Below are positions 32,016-41,434 of a stretch of 46,450 nucleotides of DNA, piece by piece. Origin of the DNA: Tetmemena sp. SeJ-2015. Lineage: Eukaryota > Ciliophora > Spirotrichea > Sporadotrichida > Oxytrichidae. The stretch is from the NCBI GenBank assembly GCA_027382625.1, contig JAJKFJ010002293.1, forward strand, positions 1 through 46,450, written 5' to 3'. The first letter of the stretch is position 1. The number at the start of each line of letters is the position of its first letter. The notes below the pieces were generated by a model. The model was given only the letters and a program-made list of their open reading frames with translations. It was not told where the DNA came from and searched no databases. The position numbers were made by a program, and so were the translations under genes.

Positions 32016-32523
32016 CTTAGCTTCTTTAACTGTTTTAAAAGTGATATATTACTTTAAATTTTGATGATAATTTAATGGCAGGTAGCCACGAGAAGATCAA
32101 CAAGATAAGCAAGGAGAACGCACAGTCGAGCACTCATTCTCCCTCCCCCACCTTAGAAGTCGCTCACGCCTCCTAGTTCTAAGCCAAAGGATCATTTTAT
32201 TTTGGTTTTTATTTGTCTAAGCTTTGAATCTTTGAATTTATTATCTGTAGATTATTGACAGCTGTCAACAATCTAATGAGCAGACTGTAGTTGGAATTGT
32301 GTTTGAAGATCATTCGAGTTTAACTTAGTTTGATACTTTGGCTTAGAATTAGGAAGCTAGAGTGATTTATAAGGTGGGCGAGGTGGAGGAGGGAGGAGGA
32401 AGTGATCAACTATGCGTTCTCCTTGTTTATCTTGTTGATCTTCTCGTGCCTACCTGCCATTACTTTATAATCAAAATTTAAAGTTATATAATCACTTTTA
32501 AAGCATCTAAAGAAGCTGCTTAA
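32016..32523. repeat. Imperfect palindrome of about 510 bp
   Basis: Left arm from about 32016, right arm to about 32523. The reverse complement of the right arm matches the left in order: AGCTTCTTTA, AAAAGTGAT, ACTTTAAATTTTGAT, AATGGCAGGTAG, CACGAGAAGATCAACAAGAT, AAGGAGAACGCA and TTCTAAGCCAAAG. The centre is the perfect palindrome TTGACAGCTGTCAA at 32255-32268. Each arm begins a small frame, MAGSHEKINKISKENAQ on plus from 32075 and MAGRHEKINKINKENAQ on minus, both pointing to the centre. It is an inverted duplication of one segment, able to form a hairpin or cruciform. Confidence 0.9.
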
Positions 32524-32589
32524 TATATTTATTTGATTAGAATTAATTTACTAATGCCTGATTGGAATACTCTATTAAAGATCTTGATT

Positions 32590-33630
32590 AATTAAAGGGC
32601 TAGTTTAATTAATTTAAAAGTAAATAATTTTACCCCTTATCTTAAAATATTATCACTCACAAATTTACTTTCAAAGCCAGAAAACATTCTTCTTGAGCAG
32701 CTTGTTATCAATAATTTAATTTAGATTCCAATTTCTACAGCCAACATATCAAAGCATATATTTGATTTTAGCAAGCTATATCACTATTTCTCTTTTTTAT
32801 CCTCAATCTCCTGCATCTACACCACCAGCTCCTGAAGACTCATCCTTTACATTATAAGATTAGCCTTCTGCTGCTCCGGCTCAGCGACTCATTCTCACAA
32901 TTGTTGCTGTTATTGTGCCATTTACAGTGTCCTAAGATAGATAATTAAAAATAATTATCTAAAATTAAACAAGGGAAGGGGTTTCTAAAAGGGAGAGTTG
33001 GCAGACTTTGTGCAAGTCCCCTTTAATAGAAACAATAGAAGTAGTTGCCAGCCTAAGACATTTATTACATGAAACTCTACCTTGCCCACCTCAAGCTGCA
33101 TGTGGGGAGCGTATAAATATTTTAGTCATTCCTCATAGGTTAAAGGCATGAACCTTATCGCTCTCATCTCGTATGCTATGTTGAGCTGTGACTCTATGAT
33201 TTTACACCTCGATTCGTGAGTTGAAGTGACCCAATCTAACTTGGGGGTTTTTCCCAAAGAGCAATATGGGCTTCGAATTCTGTTAGTTAGCTAACCTGCT
33301 GCTTGTAAAAGTATTAAACTACCTAAACCTCCCTCCTTTTTTTCTAGTATAATTCTTCGTAACCTTAAAATGGAGCAATCGATGTGTGCTCTCTTTGAGG
33401 TGCTAGATTTCTCAATCATACCAGCTAGATCTCTGGGGGGTTTTATTGCTTCTCAAGCTGCTTCTACTAGTTGCATGAAATTAATACAGTATTGTGAGTA
33501 ATTCTTTGATATAAAATTTCCTTTACGACTCCAAACCCTTCTGCTGGTTGATATCGTTCTCCGCCTCTCCAGTATAATTTCTACATCATTCCCTGCGAAT
33601 TAGCTGCTAAAATTGCAGCGCACTCTCTCA
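32590..33630 (-). CDS. Longest single frame of the window, about 340 codons, five in-frame TGA
   Basis: One minus-strand frame keeps protein-like composition from about 33630 to 32590: RDLAGMIEKSSTSKRAHI, LRRIILEKKEGGLGSLILL, GKTPKLDWVTSTHESR, IIESQLNIAYEMRAIRFM, YAPHMQLEVGKVEFHVIN, then a C-terminal coiled coil (PEQQKANLIMQRMSLQEL, VVQMQEIEDKKEKQ). In-frame TGA follow VEAA, TYEE, QQQQQL (two, one codon apart) and DKKEKQ. TAA/TAG are read as Gln many times. No indel is required, unlike most other loci. At the 5' end another frame (RYQPAEGFGVVKEILYQRI) competes. Family unknown. Confidence 0.5.
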
Positions 33631-33639
33631 TCAGACTAT

Positions 33640-34117
33640 CCCATGCGAGAGCATGCACTATAACCTCTTACCTACAAAGGTAGTCCTCTCTTGTTTTTAA
33701 GCTTATTCTTGTGCTTTTTCAATTTTTTTTAAAAAAAATTTATTCTACACTCTTTAAAGAGGAGAGGTGTCCTGTTGCTTTTTGTCATCTTGTTCTGCTA
33801 CCGAATAGTTGGGGTCAAGATTCCTTCGACATTTATAAAATTCTACTCCAAATTCTAGAGCTGATGAGAGCGAATCTAACATCTTCTACCTCTTATATCT
33901 TTAGAATCACTTCTATTATAATCGCTTTGTACGCTTTAGTCATTTGTCGCTCAATATCGTAGGATCCTTCAGGCTGGAAGTCTACCTTAGCCAAGGCTGA
34001 GAAGAACCTAATGATGACTTCTACTACTTATGCCTGACGATTGATCACAGCTTTCCAAGATTTCTCTCTCGCTCTTAATTCACTTTTTCTCATCTTGAGC
34101 AAGTATTTTATATTGAA
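33640..34117 (-). CDS. Two overlapping coding-like frames
   Basis: From 34117 to TGA 33815 a 101-codon frame reads KMRKSELRAREKSWKAVINR, SYDIERQMTKAYKAIIIEV and QEVEDVRFALISSRIWSRIL. From about 33890 to 33640 a second frame reads LDSLSSALEFGVEFYKCRR, DPNYSVAEQDDKKQQD and a Lys/Gln-rich coiled helix ending MLSHGIV before TGA. Both use TAR as Gln and have no TGA. They may be one gene with a frame change near 33830. Confidence 0.45.
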
Positions 34118-34716
34118 TCAGGGACCGCTGCTTGATGTTTGAATTCTAAGAGGCCACCACCTGCTGCCTATCTTTGAGTAACCCGGATCTTTTGGAAATT
34201 TGTTTGATGCATCCCTTAGAGCTGAAGGCAGACTGGCGCAGTTGATTAATCTTTCTCAGGTACATTTGAGTGATATTTGCATGTCAGAGCTGCGAACAAG
34301 CTTGCTCCTCCTGTGCTTTAAACCAAAGCGGCGATGGAGCATTGAGCGTAGATAGTACCGATGAAAGCGGGTAGTGAGGATCTAAGTGGATATCTCTAGT
34401 AATTGCTTCTCATAAGATTTTTATATTGGTAGTCCACTTGTATCAAGGCCAGGCGTGTGTCCATTGTGACTTCTCTGAGAAAATGAGTTAGACTCGCTTC
34501 CAGTGTCTTACTTGCTTGAATGAATTCAAGCCTAGTGACAATGCCTGTCTCTTCAATCTTTTTAAAAATAATGTAGACCTTCTATGCAATGTGTCTTCCT
34601 TTAAAAGTCTAAAGTCCTAATAGCTTAAAGATGGCAAACTGACTTCTGGGAAGGCTTTGTACTTACAGATGACTATTGTAGCTTTGGGATTACGCCTTGA
34701 GGATTGACTGAAGGGT
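34090..34716 (-). CDS. 208-codon clean frame, possible EF-hand protein
   Basis: Open from TGA 34717 to TGA 34090 with no internal TGA and at least 13 TAA/TAG read as Gln. It reads FAIFKLLGLQTFKGRHIAQK, VYIIFKKIEETGIVTRLEF, THFLREVTMDTRLALIQVDY and RYPLRSSLPAFIGTIYAQ. The order helix (VYIIFKKI), short loop (EETGIVTRLEF), helix, then ALIQVDYQYKNLMRSNY resembles a pair of EF-hands as in the calmodulin-like domain of Ca2+-dependent kinases, but the loops lack several acidic ligands, so Ca2+ binding is doubtful. The last 60 codons are less convincing and may be out of phase. Confidence 0.45.
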
Positions 34717-34717
34717 T

Positions 34718-35160
34718 CATAACTATTTTGCTAAATATAATAGGCAGAACTGCAAGAGCAGGCTGTAAAAGCTACTGATACCACCAACACTTCGTAAGGA
34801 AAATTTGCTAGTGAGCTTGGCATAGAGCCTTCTACTTCGAGGACTATATAAATGTATTCGTGGAATACGGCTGAGTAGCCGGACGTAAGCCTGGACGCCG
34901 CATCTTTAATTTAATGACTATATTAAGCTTAATTAAATTTGCGGCTGTTTATTATTTTAATCTTAAATTGGGGAGGCTCCTCGAATAATTCTACTGGTTT
35001 AACCATTCTACTGCTACTACAATAACTGCCACACCTATAATCCTTCAACAACTCCACAACGAGTAAGCCAGAAAATAAGGTAAGTTATAATCTTGAATTT
35101 AATTTAACTTATACCATTTACACAATCGATTTAGATCCTTTACTACGAATTTAATAATTC
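34718..35160. other. Weak coding signal then A/T-rich spacer
   Basis: Minus-strand residues such as GSMPSSLANFPYEVLVV (34860-34780) could extend the neighbouring gene. Beyond 34910 nothing is supported. Confidence 0.3.
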
Positions 35161-35343
35161 ATGGGTGCTACTCAAACAAAAATAAATTATTCAAAAATGA
35201 TAAAAACTGTGTAGCCATTCGATGTGATACTAAAGAGTTTTGTTTTGCCTCAGTAGTGGCAGTATCTGTACGTGATGACTCAACTAATAAAGAATTTGAA
35301 TGGCATTTACTATTATTCTTATTCTTGTACTTCCACCAGTTGA
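35161..35343 (+). CDS. Small 60-codon frame
   Basis: ATG 35161 to TGA 35341: MGATQTKINYSKMIKT, PFDVILKSFVLPQQWQ, two TAG as Gln. The N-terminal Met-Gly could suit myristoylation. No family; short. Confidence 0.3.
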
Positions 35344-35499
35344 AATTTTCTCACCTAGGAAGTTATTGTCGTTATTTAGGGGTAAATAAAATATAATCAA
35401 TTCTTAATATTAAATAGTAGGTAAAAGATATAACCTAATATAAATTATTTATATTCAATATTTGTGTTTCTTGCCTATTGTAATAGTCTGTTTGATCTC

Positions 35500-36040
35500 G
35501 TAGCAATAATTTTGTAATCCTCTTCCAAGTGCGGGGTTTAGATGCCTATCAGGACTAGGCTCAGATCTTCTTCTCTTGAATTTAGATTACCTCTTTTTTT
35601 ATAAGCCGAACCTGGAAGTAGGCCAAAGCGTCATCCTTAGTCTCATCTAGAATGATTCTCTGCTCTCACAAACTATCATCAGGCTTTTCAAGCTAATCTT
35701 TCGAATGGGGTAGGAGTAGCTCCCTATCAATGTTTATCTTTTGATCCAGCAATCCGGGCTTTGATGATACTAATCCTTAATTCAGTTTATTAGGATGTGG
35801 CAAGGCTCAATCAAACTATCGAACTTGCCTCATGTCTTGAAGATCGAGGAGCATTTCCACTTCTGTAAGGCTCGCACTCTGATTTTCAAATGTTTTATCC
35901 AGCTTATAACCTCCTTCTGCTCTACCTATTGTCACTTATTGCATTTTATTACCTCCTCTTCACATACACATTGCTGCTTCTGTCGCAACTGTTTCTTCGA
36001 GGTCGACATCATTAAATGGATAATTATTTAAAAGTATTTA
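35500..36040 (-). CDS. Charged helical protein, frame with several TGA
   Basis: One minus-strand frame from 36031 to about 35520: FNDVDLEETVATEAAMCM, SASLTEVEMLLDLQDMRQV, LLDQKINIDRELLLPHSKD, EQRIILDETKDDALAYFQV and IKKEVIQIQEKKI, with five in-frame TGA and about seven TAR as Gln. The part left of 35790 is convincingly coding. Over 36031-35850 another frame (VISWIKHLKIRVRALQKW) competes. Confidence 0.4.
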
Positions 36041-36049
36041 CAGTTATGA

Positions 36050-36510
36050 AGGGAGGGACACACAGCGAAATATCTCAAGACTTTTGTCTTTAAATTACTT
36101 CTCTTCCTTTTTTAAAGACAATCAATTCCTATAAGAGTCCGTCATCTCTTGGTAATCTAGGAAGGAAGGTGTCAATTTATAACGATACTCCTAAATATAT
36201 AACTTAACTATTTAGGAATGATAATAATTCTACGTGTCAACATAGCTATCAGTCCAGTGCATTATCGTCTTCCGTAGGAATACCCATGAATTCGTGAATG
36301 TCTCAAACATAGACGCCCTTGAGTTCTGCTATCTCTCCCATCAGTGGCTAAAAATATCCTATGCTCGGTTATCTTGTCAGTTTCATTATAACGTTGTAAT
36401 TTCCTTCTGAACTTACACAAGATTGAGCTCTTAAGCGAGATCCTGGCTTTTTTCAAAGTAGAACTTCTTCTCAACCTCCGTAATATTTGCACAGATATAA
36501 TAGTACCATC
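36050..36510 (-). pseudogene. Minus-strand coding-like segment
   Basis: ANITEVEKKFYFEKSQDLA, then MFETFTNSWVFLRKTIMHW, DSYVDTQNYYHSQIVKLYI and YKLTPSFLDYQEMTDSY in one frame with two TGA. An alternative reading, GEIAELKGVYV then DIHEFMGIPTEDDNALD, occurs in another phase. No family. Confidence 0.35.
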
Positions 36511-36748
36511 CTCAATCTCTCGGGTTGTACGAATTGTAGTTCAGAAAATAAAAATTCGATGATCTTCTCTCTTCTTATGATATTTCCTAGTTATTGAAAT
36601 GGATCATGGGATAGAGTAAGTTTTGCAAGAGAACGTGTAGGTAGCAAATAATAAACCAGCGTCTAGCACATGTCTAGACTATCAAGAGAAAATATAGAGT
36701 GTCTAGATATATATTTAGATTTATATAATATATAATAAATACCTTGAG

Positions 36749-37036
36749 ATGGCTTATGTCAAGGAATCCGATAGAGAGAAGAGCTTAACGAGTGGAAGAA
36801 CAATAATGATGATAGTTGTGTAGAGTTACTATACTGTGTTATTACTAAATATCTCCGGCTTATATTAGAGAGCTCAACAAGTTGGAATCTATCAAATTAT
36901 TTATTCATACAGAGCAGCTGAGCAACATGACTTAAATAGCTTAGGTTTAATAAATATAAAGTTTAAAAATAAATTCTTTAAAATTAATCTATTTGCTAAA
37001 ATATCTGCGAAGCCGGTTGCTTAAAAGTATGCATGA
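36749..37036 (+). CDS. 95-codon frame
   Basis: ATG 36749 to TGA 37034 with TAG/TAA as Gln: MAYVKESDREKSLTSG and QVGIYQIIYSYRAAEQHDL. A second phase over the middle (LNEWKNNNDDSCVELLYC, VITKYLRLILES) looks more natural, so a one-base insertion near 36785 is possible. Unknown family. Confidence 0.35.
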
Positions 37037-37504
37037 GAACATATAGACATTTCTTGAGGATCTAGACTTTAAGAGCATATGTTGTTTTCATTTTGAGTAA
37101 ACTGAAAAGACAACTAGTGGGAGGGACCTGAGAATTTAAGATGTAAAGAGCAGATCAGTGGATTCTTTAGATTCGCCATTCGGATTATATAAAAAGAATG
37201 AGAAAGCAAATGAAGTAGTGGAGAAAATAAACATCAAATCAATTAAAATTAAAAGACTGCAAAAATACATCTAAAAATAATCTACTGATTAGACTTGGTA
37301 AAGTTCTGCAAGCATCACAGTTCGGATTTTATGTGACCAGGTTTCTTGTAAATGAGAGCTTTCTAAGAATAAGACCAGATTGATTCAATCACAGGATGTA
37401 TAAGTAGAGCATCAAAGATGGAAGAATTCAAATGCAACTTAATAATAGTGAAACATTCAAGCATTCCAAGCACAGCCTTTATTGTATATGTGAAGGAATT
37501 TTAG
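37037..37504. other. A/T-rich spacer
   Basis: No gene supported. Confidence 0.3.
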
Positions 37505-38290
37505 TCATAAATAGTAGATACAAGGAATATGCTTTTTTTTGAAAATAAAAGAATAAAGCTGTACATAAATTTAAGATAAATTACGCAAGATAACTGTTTC
37601 TATATTCTTCCATCTGTGTAAGGGGACTAGAACACTAAGTCCCTGCTTGAGGCCGAGATGAGAGTATGAAACGTCTCGAAAGTCTGCCGTACAAATGAGA
37701 GATTTTGGATCACCAAATCGAGAGCCAGTCTTTGTTACTTTTTTTGTTATAGACAACAAACCAAAGAATGCGATTATCCACACACTAAATTCAAAGTACT
37801 TTAGCAATGCGTTACCTTCAAAAGGTATCGCAAAGCCCTCAATAGCATGATTCTATGTAAACTTCTAGTTTGGAGCCAGGATGCTTACAGATATAGACAC
37901 GAAGAACTTAAAGATGCCCACTTTCAAGAGAATATTATTTTTAGGTGACTAAAAGTCTGTCTTGATATTGTGTATACAAATACATGAGAACAGAGGACAA
38001 ACAAACATGTCAAGAGATTCTTGGATGATGATGCTATGTTTATTAACAACTCTTGTTTTTGTCACATCAATCAAATTATCAGATTCTACTATACCCAGAG
38101 AGGCTTGACTAGATTCTTTACAGTAAAGATCGTCACTCAAGAGGAAATCCTGCCACTTCGTGAAATGTTAAAATTTCAAGAGAAGTTTATCAGGATACTG
38201 AGCTTTTTGAGGTTGTGCATTTTATGAAGAAGCTTGAACGGAAACCCAACTGAGAACTGAAAGTTACGGCTCTGATATGATGTGTTGAGA
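37505..38290 (-). CDS. 261-codon clean frame, putative membrane protein
   Basis: From TGA at 38291 to TGA at 37505 the frame has no internal TGA and about nine TAR as Gln. The N-terminal part is Gln/Ser-rich (VQASSQNAQPQKAQYPDKLL), followed by ESDNLIDVTKTRVVNKH, a hydrophobic segment (FKFFVSISVSILAP), IEGFAIPFEGNALLKYFEF, a clear transmembrane-like stretch (FSVWIIAFFGLLSI) and a soluble end (GSRFGDPKSLICTADF, LVPLHRWKNIETVI). No ATG precedes residue 110, so the 5' end may be wrong or spliced. Two predicted membrane spans; no family recognised. It is the longest uninterrupted frame free of TGA. Confidence 0.5.
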
Positions 38291-38357
38291 TCACGTTAAT
38301 ATGCCGATCACATGACTACTTTAATAATACTTTGTAAAGTGTTTAAGGGTCCTGTTT

Positions 38358-38639
38358 ATGAGTGATGCAATTAATCTCAAAGATTATCTTGTAATGATAA
38401 TTTTTTCCTCACACAGAAACTTTATTGAGATTGGATTTACTAGAATCAGCTCTGTATTTCCTAAATTTGATGAGGTTGGTAAGATTATAAATCCGTGCAG
38501 AGAATGAGTCTGTGTCCTGATGCTTGACAGTTAGAAGATTTCTGCTAGACTAACACGCAGATACTTTATAGTAGACAGGCACTCATAGTTCGTATAATTG
38601 TTGATTTATTTATATAAAGGATAGTAATTAGTTTCTTGA
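38358..38639 (+). pseudogene. Decayed paralogue of the cullin-like N-terminal segment
   Basis: A frame from ATG 38358 (MSDAINLKDYLVM) to TGA 38637 carries one TGA at 38505. It reads IGFTRISSVFPKFDEVGK, LDSQKISARLTRRYFIVD. The 3' part and following DNA (38600-38720) align with 42935-43075 inside the cullin-like gene: shared blocks GGATAGTAA, CAGTAC, GAAATTGATT, ATTCCTAA and TTTTACTTTA. So this is a diverged duplicate. Confidence 0.5.
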
Positions 38640-38696
38640 ATCAGTACTATAAATGCTAGTTTTTGAAATTGATTTTTAATTTACATTCCTAATATT

Positions 38697-38716
38697 TTAC
38701 TTTATTTTACTTTACT
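38697..38716. repeat. TTTAC-type microsatellite, short
   Basis: TTTTACTTTATTTTACTTTAC follows the cullin-like duplicate, at the same relative place as the longer run at 43036. Confidence 0.6.
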
Positions 38717-38912
38717 ATATATATAAACACATATTATGTTATACATATGTTGTCTATATTATCCTCTTAGCACAGTGAATCTCTTAGAATATGATAACAA
38801 CTCCCTTGCATGGCAATAATTTTTTCTAACAATATGTATCGTTTTTGTAAGAAAAATTAATGGCGTACATTGCATTTTATTTAAAAATAGGCTATCTACC
38901 TTACATTTAGGT

Positions 38913-39269
38913 ATGTCTGCTTCTACAAGACTATACAAGTCCAAGAATAAAAAACTGAACTTGATTAAACAATATGGGTGGCAACTGGTAGAGATGGAGC
39001 TATTTTACTTATTTTATGCCATGTGCTTTCAAATTCCCTTTTGCTTTTATCGCTGTCCCTCAATCGGTACTTTAGTTGCCTTACTGAATCGTTTATATAA
39101 TTTTTTTCCTTCTCATTCTAAAATAATCTCCTCCTTAATATATAAGTTAAACAAGGACTTCGAGCTTATGGAAGAGATATAATGCTTCATTTTTATATAC
39201 CTGACTCTACTTTTATTAACATCGGCCTTTTTAACTTTTCAAACTGCTATGTCCTTAAAGTTATACTGA
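38913..39269 (+). CDS. 118-codon frame overlapping the next gene
   Basis: ATG 38913 (MSASTRLYKSKNKKLNLIK) to TGA 39267. It reads GWQLVEMELFYLFYAMCF, GTLVALLNRLYNFFPSHSK and LNKDFELMEEI, then a TAA at 39180 followed by a hydrophobic tail. The protein-like signal passes to the neighbouring frame at 39182, so these two are probably one gene with a frame change, or the tail after TAA is untranslated. Family unknown. Confidence 0.45.
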
Positions 39270-39709
39270 AAAGGTTTAATCTTCTAAAACATTTTATTAA
39301 GCGGGACACTCTCAAAATCACAAGCAGTTATAAAATCGATAATCATATATTTATCGAGTGTCTCTAAATTTATTAATCTTCGTAGTTTCAGTAGGGTGCA
39401 GATCAAGATAAGCAAACTTGGCAAACTGTCATAACCATCTTGCTAAATATCTCGTCACAGTTAGCCGTTCGTCCAAACATACAACCATTATAGTAAAAGT
39501 ATGCTGGTTCTATCACTGAAATGGAAATCATAATGCTTTAAGCCATCAAGACGGATAGTAAATTAATTTAAGTATGTTCCACTCTCAGTAAGTATTAGGA
39601 TAAAGCATATTATGCATGCTACAGCCTCATCGATCAGTAGCATTTAAAGAAACGTGAAAAATCTGTTTTCTAGGTCGACGTCATTAATTTGATGCCTTTC
39701 CTCATTTGA
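39182..39709 (+). CDS. 175-codon clean frame
   Basis: ATG 39182 to TGA 39707, no TGA inside, about 13 TAA/TAG as Gln. It reads DSTFINIGLFNFSNCYVLKV, LKRFNLLKHFIKRDTLKI, VITILLNISSQLAVRPNIQP, EMEIIMLQAIKTDSKLIQV, TLSKYQDKAYYACYSLIDQ and LKKREKSVFQVDVINLM. The dense use of TAR, as in real Gln-rich ciliate genes, and the clean end support coding. Its ATG overlaps the TAA of the upstream frame (TAATG). Its 3' end overlaps the minus-strand gene by 8 bases. Family unknown. Confidence 0.6.
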
Positions 39710-40208
39710 ACGCCTAGTTAAGTTTAAATAAACTTTCTTAGCTCATAGTAAAGAGTTGGAACTTCATCTTCGTTCGTGTCAAGCACTTCAGTTATTTTTT
39801 TAATTTCGTTGCCATCTCATCGTTTTCCCCGAGCTCCTTACTGAATACCTTGATTTCATTCTCTAAATAGAGACTATCATTCAGCTCACGGTCACTCGTG
39901 TTGTGTGGCAGTCTAGTTCTAACTCTATTTAGGATATCTATTGATATTTCTTTCAGTATTAAGTATGTCTGAGTTTGCTATAATGGATAAGACCCGATAT
40001 TCATCTCTCCTTCGACTATCTAGACTTTTATTTGTGTCTTCTTTGAGGAAACAATATTTGCTAGTGGAGTCTTCATCTTAATACAGGTTTAAGCTTATTT
40101 ATTAAGAAAAGGATTATCATCCTGACTCTTAGTGTAGTTTATTTGTGCAAGTAAAATGCTAACTGTAATTTTAGCATGCAATTCCTTGTCTAAGGTATCA
40201 AAGTCCAT
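39702..40208 (-). CDS. 168-codon complete frame
   Basis: ATG at 40208 (MDFDTLDKELHAKITVSILL) to TGA at 39702, no internal TGA, about ten TAR as Gln. It reads NYTKSQDDNPFLNKQAQT, MKTPLANIVSSKKTQIKV, TYLILKEISIDILNRVRTRL, RELNDSLYLENEIKVFSKEL and DEMATKLKKQLK. Mostly helical, with a likely coiled coil near residues 110-140. No family recognised. It is tail-to-tail with the gene at 39182-39709, overlapping by 8 bases; start, stop and frame are all clean. Confidence 0.65.
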
Positions 40209-40469
40209 AATATGCAAGTGCAAGTATTAGAAGTTCTGACTGCTGAGACTGTTTAAGATTGTAGATTCGAAGAAAGAACAGACAGAAAGCTAAAGATACA
40301 AGCGCACTTGATATTGAAAATAAGTCTATAAACGCATACCCTGATTAAAAATTGATATCCGTGACTTGATCTCGTTCCTTCTAATATTAAATATATATGC
40401 AATTATCAAGATTTTAAACAAAATAAGAATTGTCAAATATCAACTTAAATGAGAGGCTGTCTTATATTA

Positions 40470-40610
40470 TCCGTTCAGCCCCGATTTTTCAAAAACTTTT
40501 CAGTTTCCTTCTGTAAAGTCTGGACGAACGAGGACGAAGCACTTGCCATCTGGGTTAAAACTTGGTACTGTAAACGCTCCTTGTCTGACGAGTATTGCTA
40601 GAAAAATGTC
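40470..40610 (-). pseudogene. Short coding-like fragment
   Basis: Minus-strand frame reads LVRQGAFTVPSFNPDGKCF, LVRPDFTEGN, TGA, KVFEKSGLNG. Protein-like but too short to name; antisense to the possible upstream exon of the receiver-domain gene. Confidence 0.3.
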
Positions 40611-40774
40611 AAACAAAAGGTAATTTTTCTTTTTTAAATCTCACAATTGTAGGGAAATTTATGGATTTGAACATGCCAATTATGGATGGGTTTGAAGCCA
40701 CTTCTCTAAAGTTCAGTAAAAGACTAAAAACAGAGGCTACTTACTGGACAAGCTGGCTTCCTAGCCAGTAGTGA
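40560..40774 (+). pseudogene. Response-regulator receiver-domain fragment with a 33-nt intron
   Basis: Receiver domains accept phosphate on an Asp in two-component phosphorelays; ciliates carry them in hybrid kinases. The exon from 40653 reads KFMDLNMPIMDGFEAT, the canonical beta-3/loop block with the phospho-acceptor Asp in M-D-L-N-M-P and the Gly-x-E-A-T that follows. Splicing out GTAATTTTTC...CACAATTGTAG (40620-40652) joins EKCQTKG to it in frame. After FEAT the frame reads LKFSKRLKTEATYWTSWLPS and stops at TGA 40772, without the Thr/Ser and Lys blocks, so only a fragment is present. Confidence 0.6.
40620..40652 (+). other. Candidate GT-AG micro-intron, 33 nt
   Basis: Begins GTAATTTT, ends AATTGTAG, T-rich inside, A/T-rich relative to flanks; removal keeps the receiver-domain frame. 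Confidence 0.5.
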
Positions 40775-41434
40775 AAAATCGGCGCTGAACGTATAATATA
40801 ATTATATTAAGAACATTACGGAACTAAAGAAAATTAAAAATATCAATATATAGCAATATTTTGGATTTGTGTAGAACTGTTAGAAATGTCAATTATCTTT
40901 GAAACCCTTTAAGAGATCAAATGAAGAACATAAAATAATGTGAAGATGCTTTTGAGTAGATTTAGACCGTAATATTTAAATGTTACAATTGAATTATAGA
41001 TTTAAAAATTCTCCATGTCCCTCTTATATTTGGCCAAAGTCAAGTGACCACCATGCATTATAAAATATTTTTATATTCTGTTCATTTTTACATATTAATT
41101 AATGGCAATAATAATATTATTTTTATAGAAGATCATTTTTTACTACAGCATTCTTTTCATTTGGAAATATTTTATATGTGCATCTTTATACCTTATTCAT
41201 TTATATATATATTATTTTAAACTTCTTTTTTAATTTTAGTTGAGACATTAAGAAGTATAATTGTAAATGAGTTATGCTAAATGAATGATGTCGTTCGATG
41301 TTCTTTCCAAACTCTCAGTCGTCTTAAAAGTATTTATTAGTAAAACATCTATATAGAATTCTCTCTTGTTAGTACACTTCCATAGTAACGTACACATTAA
41401 ATAAACTCACTAACTAAATTGTTAGTCTTCTCAT
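40775..41434. other. Very A/T-rich spacer
   Basis: No feature supported. Confidence 0.4.
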
